Part shown: positions 45,426 through 57,212 of the stretch, in pieces | Layout: every line of letters starts with the position of its first letter | How positions within the stretch are numbered: the stretch's first letter is position 1 | DNA from: Culex pipiens pallens | Taxonomy: Eukaryota > Arthropoda > Insecta > Diptera > Culicidae | Length of the DNA: 64,000 nt | Assembly (NCBI RefSeq): GCF_016801865.2 | Contig: NC_068937.1 | Coordinates: forward strand, 70,391,373-70,455,372 | Direction: 5' to 3' | The notes under the pieces: model-generated | What the model was told of the DNA's origin: nothing | Database searches by the model: none | The model's input: the letters and a program-made list of their open reading frames with translations, nothing else | Translations under genes and position numbers: made by a program

Positions 45426-46065
45426 AATATAAATTTCTGCCAATAATCGAAAAAAATTCCATAATAACAAAAACTCCAAAAATCCAAATAACAAAATCAC
45501 AAAACTCACACAAAAAATCCTATTATCCATATACTAAATATAATACAAAAATCAATAACTACATAATAAAAATAACTCAAATACTCCAAAAAGCATAAAC
45601 ATCAAAAAACTCATAAACTCCAAAACTCAAAAATCAAAAAATCCAATACTTCCAAAACTCCAATCAATACTAAAAACTCAAAAATCAAAAAACAAAAACT
45701 ACAAAAATAAAAAAAATCAAAAATAAAAAACCCTAAAAAAACTCAAAACTCAAAAACTCAAAAACTCAAAAACTCAAAAATCAAAAAACTAAAAATCAAA
45801 AACTCAAAATCAAAAAAAATACAAAAACTCCAAAAACTCAAAATCTCAAAAAAAACTCAAAAACTAAAAAACTCAAAAAACTCAAAAAACTCAAAAAACT
45901 CAAAAACTCAAAAAATCAAAAAAACTACAAACTCAAAAATCCAAAAACAAAATAAACCAAAAATTCAAAAAACTCAAAAACATCAAAATAAAAAAAAACT
46001 CCAAAAATCAAAAACTTCAAAAACTCAATAATCAAAACTCCAAAATTCCAAAGATTCAGAGAATT
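45426..46065. repeat. Degenerate A/C-rich satellite-like tract
   Basis: The plus strand is almost free of G and made of CTCAAAAA, ACTCCAAAA and CAAAAATC words. It looks like heavily diverged reverse complement of the GGAGTTTT satellite, set between two clean TTTTAGAA arrays. Confidence 0.7.
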
Positions 46066-49000
46066 CTAGAAATTTTAGAATTTTAGAATTTTAGAATTTT
46101 AGAATTTTAGAATTTTAGAATTTTAGAATTTTAGAATTTTAGAATTTTTAGATTTTTAGAATTTTTAGAAATTTTAGAATTTTTAGAATTTTTAGAATTT
46201 TTAGAATTTTTAGAATTTTAGAATTTTAGAATTTTAGAATTTTAGAATTTTAGAATTTTAGAATTTTAGAATTTTAGAATTTTAGAATTTTAGAATTTTA
46301 GAATTTTAGAATTTTAGAATTTTAGAATTTTAGAATTTTAGAATTTTTAGAATTTGAATTTAGAATTTTTAGAATTTTTAGAATTTTTAGAATTTTTAGA
46401 ATTTTTAGAATTTTTAGAATTTTTAGAATTTTTAGAATTTTTAGAATTTTTAGAATTTTTAGAATTTTTAGAATTTTTAGAATTTTTAGAATTTTTAGAA
46501 TTTTTAGAATTTTTAGAATTTTTAGAATTTTTAGAATTTTTAGAATTTTTAGAATTTTTAGAATTTTATTTTAGAATTTTTAGAATTTTTAGAATTTTTA
46601 GAATTTTAGAATTTTAGAATTTTAGAATTTTAGAATTTTAGAATTTTAGAATTTTAGAATTTTAGAATTTTAGAATTTTAGAATTTTAGAATTTTAGAAT
46701 TTTAGAATTTTAGAATTTTAGAATTTAGAATTTAGAATTTTAGAATTTTAGGAATTTTAGAATTTTAGAATTTTAGAATTTTAGAATTTTAGAATTTTAG
46801 AATTTTAGAATTTTAGAATTTTAGAATTTTAAGAATTTTAAGAATTTTAAGAATTTTAAGAATTTTAAGAATTTTAAGAATTTTAGAATTTTAAGAATTT
46901 TAGAATTTTAAGAATTTTAGAATTTTAAGAATTTTAGAATTTAAAGAATTTTAGAATTTTAAGAATTTTAGAATTTTAAGAATTTTAAGAGAATTTTTTA
47001 GAAATTTTAGGAATTTTAGAATTTTAGGATTTTTTGGAATTTTATTTTAGGAATTTTAGGAATTTTGGAATTTTAGAATTTTTAGAATTTTAGAATTTTA
47101 GAATTTTAGAATTTTAGAATTTTAGAATTTTAGAATTTTAGAATTTTAGACTTATAGAATTTTAGAATTTTAGAATTTTAGAATTTTAGAATTTTAGAAT
47201 TTTAGAATTTTAGAATTTTAGAATTTTAGAATTTTAGAATTTTAGAATTTTAGAATTTTAGAATTTTAGAATTTTAGAATTTTAGAATTTTAGAATTTTG
47301 AATTTTAGAATTTTAGAATTTTAGAATTTTAGAATTTTAGAATTTTAGAATTTTAGAATTTTAGAATTTTAGAATTTTAGAATTTTAGAATTTTAGAATT
47401 TTAGAATTTTAGAATTTTAGAATTTTAGAATTTTAGAATTTTAGAATTTTAGAATTTTAGAATTTTAGAATTTTAGAATTTTAGAATTTTAGAATTTTTA
47501 GAATTTTAGAATTTTAGAATTTTAGAATTTTAGAATTTTAGAATTTTAGAATTTTAGAATTTTAGAATTTTAGAATTTTAGAATTTTAGAACTTTAGAAT
47601 TTGAGAATTTGAGAATTTGAGAATTTGAGAATTTTAGAATTTTTAGAATTTTAGAATTTTAGAATTTTAGAATTTTAGAATTTTAGAATTTTAGAATTTT
47701 AGAATTTTAGAATTTTAGAATTTTAGAATTTTAGAATTTTAGAATTTTAGAATTTTAGAATTTTAGAATTTTAGAATTTTAGAAGTTTAGAATTTTAGAA
47801 TTTTAGAATTTTAGAATTTTAGAATTTTAGAATTTTAGAATTTTAGAATTTTAGAATTTTAGAATTTTAGAATTTTAGAATTTTAGAATTTTAGAATTTT
47901 AGAATTTTAGAATTTTAGAATTTTAGAATTTTAAACTAAAAGAATTTTAGAATTTACGAATTTTAGAATTTTAGAATTTTAGAATTTTAGAATTTTAGAA
48001 TTTTAGAATTTTAGAATTTTAGAATTTTAGAATTTTAGAATTTTAGAATTTTAGAATTTTAGAATTTTAGAATTTTAGAATTTTAGAATTTTAGAATTTA
48101 GAATTTTAGAATTTTAGAATTTTTTATTTTAGAATTTCAGAATTTTAGAATTTTAGAATTTTAGAATTTTAGAATTTTAGAATTTTAGAATTTTTAGAAT
48201 TTTAGAATTTTAGAATTTTAGAATTTTAGAATTTTAGAATTTTAGAATTTTAGAATTTTAGAATTTTAGAATTTTAGAATTTTAGAATTTTAGAATTTTA
48301 GAATTTTAGAATTTTAGAATTTTAGAATTTTTAGAATTTTAGAATTTTAGAATTTTAGAATTTTAGAATTTTAAATTTTTTTGAATTTTAGAATTTTAGA
48401 AATTTAGAATTTTAGAATTTTAGAATTTTAGAATTTTAGAATTTTAGAATTTTAGAATTTTAGAATTTTAGAATTTTAGAATTTTAGAATTTTAGAATTT
48501 TAGAATTTTAGAATTTTAGAATTTTAGAATTTTAGAATTTTAGAATTTTAGAATTTTTAGAATTTTAGAATTATTTTAGAATTTTAGAATTTTAGAATTT
48601 TAGAATTTTAGAATTTTAGAATTTTTAGAATTTTTAGAATTTTTGAATTTAGAATTTTAGAATTTTAGAATTTTAGAATTTTAGAATTTCAGAATTTTAG
48701 AATTTTAGAATTTTAGAATTTTAGAATTTTAGAATTTTAGAATTTTAGAATTTTAGAATTTTAGAATTTTAGAATTTTAGAATTTTAGAATTTTAGAATT
48801 TTAGAATTTTAGAATTTTTAGAATTTGAATTTTAGAATTTTAGAATTTTAGAATTTTAGAATTTTAGAATTTTAGAATTTTAGAATTTTAGAATTTTAGA
48901 ATTTTAGAATTTTTAGAATTTTAGAATTTTAGAATTTTAGAATTTTAGAATTTTAGAATTTTAGATTTTAGAATTTTAGAATTTTAGAATTTTAGAATTT

Positions 49001-52000
49001 AGAATTTTAGAATTTTAGAATTTTAGAATTTTTAGAATTTTAGAATTTTTAGAATTTTTAGAATTTAGAATTTTTAGAATTTTAGAATTTTAGAATTTTT
49101 AGAATTTTTAGAATTTTAGAATTTTAGAATTTTAGAATTTTAGAATTTTAGAATTTTAGAATTTTAGAATTTTAGAATTTTAGAATTTTAGAATTTTAGA
49201 ATTTTAGAATTTTAGAATTTTAGAATTTTAGAATTTTAGAATTTTAGAATTTTTGAATTTTAGAATTTTAGAATTTTAGAATTTTAGAATTTTAGAATTT
49301 TAGAATTTTAGAATTTTAGAATTTTAGAATTTTAGAATTTTAGAATTTTAGAATTTTAGAATTTTAGAATTTTAGAATTTTAGAATTTTAGAATTTTAGA
49401 ATTTTAGAATTTTAGAATTTTAGAATTTTTAGAATTTTTAGAATTTTAGAATTTTAGAATTTTGGAATTTTAGAATTTTAGAATTTTTTAGAATTTTACA
49501 ATTTTTTGAATTTTAGAATTGTAAAATGTTAGATTTTTTGGAATTTTAAAATTTTTGGAATTTAAGATTTGGAGTTTTAGAATTATTGGAATTTTAGAAT
49601 TTTAGAATTTTAGAATTTTAGAATTTTAGAATTTTAGAATTTTAGAATTTTAGAATTTTAGAATTTAGAATTTTAGAATTTTAGAATTTTAGAATTTTCG
49701 AATTTTCGAATTTTAGTATTATAGAATTTTCGAATTTTCGAATTTAGAATTTTAGAATTTTAGAATTTTAATATTTTAGAATTTTAGAATTTTAGAATTT
49801 TAGAATTTTAGAATTTTAGAATTTTAGAATTTTAGAATTTTAGAATTTTAGAATTTTAGAATTTTAGAATTTTAGAATTTTAGAATTTTAGAATTTTAGA
49901 ATTATAGAATTTTAGAATTTAGAATTTATATTTTAGAATTTTAGAATTTTAGAATTTTAGAATTTTAGAATTTTGAATTTTAGAATTTTTTAGAATTTTA
50001 GAATTTTAGAATTTTAGAATTTTAGAATTTTAGAATTTTAGAATTTTAGAATTTTAGAATTTTAGAATTTTAGAATTTTAGAATTTTAGAATTTTAGAAT
50101 TTTAGAATTTTAGAATTTTAGAATTTTAGAATTTTAGAATTTTAGAATTTTAGAATTTTAGAATTTTAGAATTTTAGAATTTTAGAATTTTAGAATTTTA
50201 GAATTTTAGAATTTTAGAATTTTAGAATTTTAGAATTTTAGAATTTTAGAATTTTAGAATTTTAGAATTTTAGAATTTTAGAATTTTAGAATTTTAGAAT
50301 TTTAGAATTTTAGAATTTTAGAATTTTAGAATTTTAGAATTTTAGAATTTTAGAATTTTAGAATTTTAGAATTTTAGAATTTTAGAATTTTAGAATTTTA
50401 GAATTTTAGAATTTTAGAATTTTAGAATTTTAGAATTTTAGAATTTTAGAATTTTAGAATTTTAGAATTTTAGAATTTTAGAATTTTAGAATTTTAGAAT
50501 TTTAGAATTTTAGAATTTTAGAATTTTAGAATTTTAGAATTTTAGAATTTTAGAATTTTAGAATTTTAGAATTTTAGAATTTTAGAATTTTAGAATTTTA
50601 GAATTTTAGAATTTTAGAATTTTAGAATTTTAGAATTTTAGAATTTTAGAATTTTAGAATTTTAGAATTTTAGAATTTTAGAATTTTAGAATTTTAGAAT
50701 TTTAGAATTTTAGAATTTTAGAATTTTAGAATTTTAGAATTTTAGAATTTTAGAATTTTAGAATTTTAGAATTTTAGAATTTTAGAATTTTAGAATTTTA
50801 GAATTTTAGAATTTTAGAATTTTAGAATTTTAGAATTTTAGAATTTTAGAATTTTAGAATTTTAGAATTTTAGAATTTTAGAATTTTAGAATTTTAGAAT
50901 TTTAGAATTTTAGAATTTTAGAATTTTAGAATTTTAGAATTTTAGAATTTTAGAATTTTAGAATTTTAGAATTTTAGAATTTTAGAATTTTAGAATTTTA
51001 GAATTTTAGAATTTTAGAATTTTAGAATTTTAGAATTTTAGAATTTTAGAATTTTAGAATTTTAGAATTTTAGAATTTTAGAATTTTAGAATTTTAGAAT
51101 TTTAGAATTTTAGAATTTTAGAATTTTAGAATTTTAGAATTTTAGAATTTTAGAATTTTAGAATTTTAGAATTTTAGAATTTTAGAATTTTAGAATTTTA
51201 GAATTTTAGAATTTTAGAATTTTAGAATTTTAGAATTTTAGAATTTTAGAATTTTAGAATTTTAGAATTTTAGAATTTTAGAATTTTAGAATTTTAGAAT
51301 TTTAGAATTTTAGAATTTTAGAATTTTAGAATTTTAGAATTTTAGAATTTTAGAATTTTTAGAATTTTAGAATTTTAGAATTTTAGAATTTTAGAATTTT
51401 AGAATTTTAGAATTTTAGAATTTTAGAATTTTAGAATTTTAGAATTTTAGAATTTTAGAATTTTAGAATTTTAGAATTTTAGAATTTTAGAATTTTAGAA
51501 TTTTAGAATTTTAGAATTTTAGAATTTTAGAATTTTAGAATTTTAGAATTTTAGAATTTTAGAATTTTAGAATTTTAGAATTTTAGAATTTTAGAATTTT
51601 AGAATTTTAGAATTTTAGAATTTTAGAATTTTAGAATTTTAGAATTTTAGAATTTTAGAATTTTAGAATTTTAGAATTTTAGAATTTTAGAATTTTAGAA
51701 TTTTAGAATTTTAGAATTTTAGAATTTTAGAATTTTAGAATTTTAGAATTTTAGAATTTTAGAATTTTAGAATTTTAGAATTTTAGAATTTTAGAATTTT
51801 AGAATTTTAGAATTTTAGAATTTTAGAATTTTAGAATTTTAGAATTTTAGAATTTTAGAATTTTAGAATTTTAGAATTTTAGAATTTTAGAATTTTAGAA
51901 TTTTAGAATTTTAGAATTTTAGAATTTTAGAATTTTAGAATTTTAGAATTTTAGAATTTTAGAATTTTAGAATTTTAGAATTTTAGAATTTTAGAATTTT

Positions 52001-54818
52001 AGAATTTTAGAATTTTAGAATTTTAGAATTTTAGAATTTTAGAATTTTAGAATTTTAGAATTTTAGAATTTTAGAATTTTAGAATTTTAGAATTTTAGAA
52101 TTTTAGAATTTTAGAATTTTAGAATTTTAGAATTTTAGAATTTAGAATTTTAGAATTTTAGAATTTTAGAATTTTAGAATTTTAGAATTTTAGAATTTTA
52201 GAATTTTAGAATTTTAGAATTTTAGAATTTTAGAATTTTAGAATTTTAGAATTTTAGAATTTTAGAATTTTAGAATTTTAGAATTTTAGAATTTTAGAAT
52301 TTTAGAATTTTAGAATTTTAGAATTTTAGAATTTTAGAATTTTAGAATTTTAGAATTTTAGAATTTTAGAATTTTAGAATTTTAGAATTTTAGAATTTTA
52401 GAATTTTAGAATTTTAGAATTTTAGAATTTTAGAATTTTAGAATTTTAGAATTTTAGAATTTTAGAATTTTAGAATTTTAGAATTTTAGAATTTTAGAAT
52501 TTTAGAATTTTAGAATTTTAGAATTTTAGAATTTTAGAATTTTAGAATTTTAGAATTTTAGAATTTTAGAATTTTAGAATTTTAGAATTTTAGAATTTTA
52601 GAATTTTAGAATTTTAGAATTTTAGAATTTTAGAATTTTAGAATTTTTAGAATTTTAGAATTTTAGAATTTTAGAATTTTAGAATTTTAGAATTTTAGAA
52701 TTTTAGAATTTTAGAATTTTAGAATTTTAGAATTTTAGAATTTTAGAATTTTAGAATTTTAGAATTTTAGAATTTTATAATTTTAGAATTTTAGAATTTT
52801 AGAATTTTAGAATTTTAGAATTTTAGAATTTTAGAATTTTAGAATTTTAGAATTTTAGAATTTTAGAATTTTAGAATTTTAGAATTTTAGAATTTTAGAA
52901 TTTTAGAATTTTAGAATTTTAGAATTTTAGAATTTTAGAATTTTAGAATTTTAGAATTTTAGAATTTTAGAATTTTAGAATTTTAGAATTTTAGAATTTT
53001 AGAATTTTAGAATTTTAGAATTTTAGAATTTTAGAATTTTAGAATTTTAGAATTTTAGAATTTTAGAATTTTAGAATTTTAGAATTTTAGATTTTAGAAT
53101 TTTAGAATTTTAGAATTTTAGAATTTTAGAATTTTAGAATTTTAGAATTTTAGAATTTTAGAATTTTAGAATTTTAGAATTTTAGAATTTTAGAATTTTA
53201 GAATTTTAGAATTTTAGAATTTTAGAATTTTAGAATTTTAGAATTTTAGAATTTTAGAATTTTAGAATTTTAGAATTTTAGAATTTTAGAATTTTAGAAT
53301 TTTAGAATTTTAGAATTTTAGAATTTTAGAATTTTAGAATTTTAGAATTTTAGAATTTTAGAATTTTAGAATTTTAGAATTTTAGAATTTTAGAATTTTA
53401 GAATTTTAGAATTTTAGAATTTTAGAATTTTAGAATTTTAGAATTTTAGAATTTTAGAATTTTAGAATTTTAGAATTTTAGAATTTTAGAATTTTAGAAT
53501 TTTTAGAATTTTAGAATTTTAGAATTTTAGAATTTTAGAATTTTAGAATTTTAGAATTTTAGAATTTTAGAATTTTAGAATTTTAGAATTTTAGAATTTT
53601 AGAATTTTAGAATTTTAGAATTTTAGAATTTTAGAATTTTAGAATTTTAGAATTTTAGAATTTTAGAATTTTAGAATTTTAGAATTTTAGAATTTTAGAA
53701 TTTTAGAATTTTAGAATTTTAGAATTTTAGAATTTTAGAATTTTAGAATTTTAGAATTTTAGAATTTTAGAATTTTAGAATTTTAGAATTTTAGAATTTT
53801 AGAATTTTAGAATTTTAGAATTTTAGAATTTTAGAATTTTAGAATTTTAGAATTTTAGAATTTTAGAATTTTAGAATTTTAGAATTTTAGAATTTTAGAA
53901 TTTTAGAATTTTAGAATTTTAGAATTTTAGAATTTTAGAATTTTAGAATTTTAGAATTTTAGAATTTTAGAATTTTAGAATTTTAGAATTTTAGAATTTT
54001 AGAATTTTAGAATTTTAGAATTTTAGAATTTTAGAATTTTAGAATTTTAGAATTTTAGAATTTTAGAATTTTAGAATTTTAGAATTTTAGAATTTTAGAA
54101 TTTTAGAATTTTAGAATTTTAGAATTTTAGAATTTTAGAATTTTAGAATTTTAGAATTTTAGAATTTTAGAATTTTAGAATTTTAGAATTTTAGAATTTT
54201 AGAATTTTAGAATTTTAGAATTTTAGAATTTTAGAATTTTAGAATTTTAGAATTTTAGAATTTTAGAATTTTAGAATTTTGAATTTTAGAATTTTAGAAT
54301 TTTAGAATTTTAGAATTTTAGAATTTTAGAATTTTAGAATTTTAGAATTTTAGAATTTTAGAATTTTAGAATTTTAGAATTTTAGAATTTTAGAATTTTA
54401 GAATTTTAGAATTTTAGAATTTTAGAATTTTAGAATTTTAGAATTTTAGAATTTTAGAATTTTAGAATTTTAGAATTTTAGAATTTTAGAATTTTAGAAT
54501 TTTAGAATTTTAGAATTTTAGAATTTTAGAATTTTAGAATTTTAGAATTTTAGAATTTTAGAATTTTAGAATTTTAGAATTTTAGAATTTTAGAATTTTA
54601 GAATTTTAGAATTTTAGAATTTTAGAATTTTAGAATTTTAGAATTTTAGAATTTTAGAATTTTAGAATTTTAGAATTTTAGAATTTTAGAATTTTAGAAT
54701 TTTAGAATTTTAGAATTTTAGAATTTTAGAATTTTAGAATTTTAGAATTTTAGAATTTTAGAATTTTAGAATTTTAGAATTTTAGAATTTTAGAATTTTA
54801 GAATTTTAGAATTTTAGA
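46066..54818 (+). repeat. Octamer satellite (TTTTAGAA)n, 8.8 kb, heterogeneous left half
   Basis: The first 3.8 kb is irregular. It includes a 9-bp subarray TTTTTAGAA (46,360-46,605), an AAGAATTTT-type subarray (46,828-46,985), GAGAATTT units near 47,600 and many indels. From about 49,985 to 54,818 the array is nearly perfect. The 9-mer subarray gives an in-frame LEF repeat that is not a gene. Confidence 0.97.
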
Positions 54819-55228
54819 GTTTAAGAATTTGATGATTGACGTTTAACCATTTTTTTTTAAATTCTCAAATTTGGTACAATTTTTAAATAATTATAATAAT
54901 ATTTTCGGATTTTTTATTATTTGCAGTAATTTGAGTTTTATACGTTTTTAAACTTTATTTTTTAGATATCTTCATTTATAATTCTTTTTAAATGTTTAAA
55001 TTTTGATTATTCTAGATTCTTTAAGAAAAAAAACCAATGCGCCATGGGTTTCCTATGTGCATAGGACATTTTGTAAAAGTAAGCGAGAATAAATAAATTT
55101 AGTTTTTCTTTTATAGTTACATATTTGAAATTTTATTGTCTTGAAATTATATTATTATTATTATTGAAATCTGAATTCAATTTATAAATTCTTGCCAATT
55201 GTTGATTGATGTTATATGAAATACATAC
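54819..55228. other. AT-rich sequence between satellite and the MTMR exons
   Basis: No exon following the MTMR exon pair was recognised here. On the minus strand the donor GTATGT at 55228-55223 leads into AT-rich DNA and then the satellite, so the intron may run into the array. Confidence 0.45.
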
Positions 55229-55671
55229 CCAAATTGCAGAGCGACCATTTCTAAAACTTTTTGAGATATTTACGTATTCAACATCCGATAGGTGTCTGGG
55301 AACAACGTAATGCATCGGTAATGAACTGTCAATCTCCATTCTGTCCCTAGTAAGAACACGCCACCCTGATTCCGAACCACATCGTTTAACTTCTTTTATC
55401 CAATCACATTTATTGTCGAACATGCTGACGTATCGTATTGAACTATAATACTTTTCCCTAAAAAATATATAAAAAATATAAGATTGATTGTTTGAAATAT
55501 GAATTACAACATAACACCATTCGTTTAAAAATTTCATGTTAATCTTAAACTTACTTGTAATTATACAAAAATAAAAGATTATGCTTGGTTGGAAATGCAA
55601 ATTTTACTAACGCATCTGCAATATATTTTCCTTTACCGATTCCAGCATTTTTGAAACCAAATGTAAAATAC
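55229..55671 (-). CDS. Myotubularin-related protein (MTMR10/12-like), two exons
   Basis: Exon 1 (55555-55671) follows TTTCAG, reads YFTFGFKNAGIGKGKYIADA and ends before GTAAGT. Exon 2 (55229-55457) follows TTTTTAG, reads CDWIKEVKRCGSESGWRVLT, then LPMHYVVPRHLSDVEY and SFRNGRSAIW, and ends before GTATGT. The 97-bp intron joins the exons in phase (AA plus G). The pattern D-W-x-x-E, GWR, YxVVP, LSD, SF-GR-P/A-x-W is the N-terminal part of the myotubularin domain after the PH-GRAM region. It is closest to the MTMR10-12 group, which are inactive phosphatase-like partners of active myotubularins at phosphoinositide membranes. Both exons are open. Neighbouring exons are not in view: upstream is a fold-back element, downstream the satellite. 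It could be a live gene with very long introns or a fragment. Confidence 0.72.
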
Positions 55672-56180
55672 CTGAAATTCTAAAAATAAACAACACTGTA
55701 GTTAACTACTTTAGAATGTTTAGTTAGCATGAGGGTCATTCCATTTGAAGCGGAACAGCATTTGAAAGTTACCATCTCCGATTCTGCTCAAATTTGGCAG
55801 AGCTGTTGAGACTATCAAAACATGCAAAAATCCCGAACTTCATCCAAATCGGACCACCCCCTCTATTTTTGTACCCTCCCAAAAAATCGACTTTTTGGCG
55901 GTTTTGAGCGAAACCTCTATCTTCAAACGACGATAACTTAGGAACCACAAATCTTAGAGGGTCGATCTTAGACTCAATTTTGAAGGACGTAGAATCCATT
56001 TCCGTGATCAAAATTTAGATTAAAATATTTTTTCAACCTGTATTGTGCAATTGAAAACTTTAAATGGCCGTATCTCAAAACAGCCCTATTTATTTTTTAA
56101 ATTTGACCTCACAATCGTATTCCCCGTCCGATTTTGCATAAGAATCACTTATCGACAGAAAGGAATATGTTTTGTTCCAG

Positions 56181-57212
56181 AGATATCGAATTTTAAAGTT
56201 TTGAGTATTTGAGATTACCTAAATTAGCTACACTCGCCGCATCTGCTAGAAGCACTCAGTCGTGCTAATCAATAATTACTACCTGGTGTTCTGTAAGATG
56301 AATTATTTTTATAATTTTATGCGATTTTGAGATAATCAATACCTTGAACAATCTATTTTTTGTTTAAGGAGTATTTATATTATTATTTTTTCATAGAATA
56401 TTTAAAATTTTTAATGCACTGTTTTTCCTGATCACAGTGTCATTGAACCATATTCAATAAAATTTGAACTTTTAATATTTATTTGAAAATGCTACAACGT
56501 TTTTACAATATATCTTTAAAAAAATATAATTTTTCTATTGTTTTCATATTTTTCCTAATTCCTCATTCCTTCCCACTTAATCAAATTATTTCTTTAATTT
56601 GAAGCGAGAACAAATGTAGAGCTAGCTGTAGTAGATTAAATAATTTCCATGGGTTCTAGAACTTTTGCCATGTGCGGTAGCGAAATAGTGCCATTCAGCA
56701 AAAACCTCAAAATCTGCCCTACGGTTTGAAGGATTGATCATATTTAACCGATTTTTATATTGTGAGCCAGTTTCATCTGAACAATTGATGATTTTTTTTT
56801 AAATTCTGGTACATTTAATTTCAAAAACAAAACCATATACTTCTGATACATGTGGACAGCAGCTATATCGTCTTCCAAGATTTCGAAATAGTTTACAAAC
56901 AAAAAAATATTATTGTTCGGACGGTGTCGAAATCAACACCACTGAATTTGATCATAATCATTTAATAAATCAGTTAAATTCAAATTCGTTTTTATTGGTA
57001 AATAATCAAGATCCAATAAGTTCTTTTGAGGTACAAAACAGAGTTTTGGAGTTCCTTTCAGCTGTGTGTTACATCAGAATCCATTTTGGAACAGTTATTG
57101 CTTGTAAATAAAGGTGTTACCAATAGTAAGAAAAATTAAGAAAAAAAACTTACTAAACTTGCTAGGAAAAGGGGATAGAAATAGAGAAAGCTTAAAACTA
57201 GATCACAGTTTT
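56181..57212. other. AT-rich interior, no gene
   Basis: No recognisable coding or repeat ends are seen. The sequence after the gag stop on the minus strand is AT-rich, as expected for decayed spacer. Confidence 0.5.

Noticed and set aside
46354..46617. 87-codon LEF-repeat frame
   Set aside because: It is the 9-bp TTTTTAGAA subarray, which keeps frame by length, not a protein.
24803..54818. Telomeric repeats or a CRISPR-like array
   Set aside because: The unit is 8 bp, internal, in mixed orientation and without spacers; insect telomere repeats of the TTAGG type are not present.
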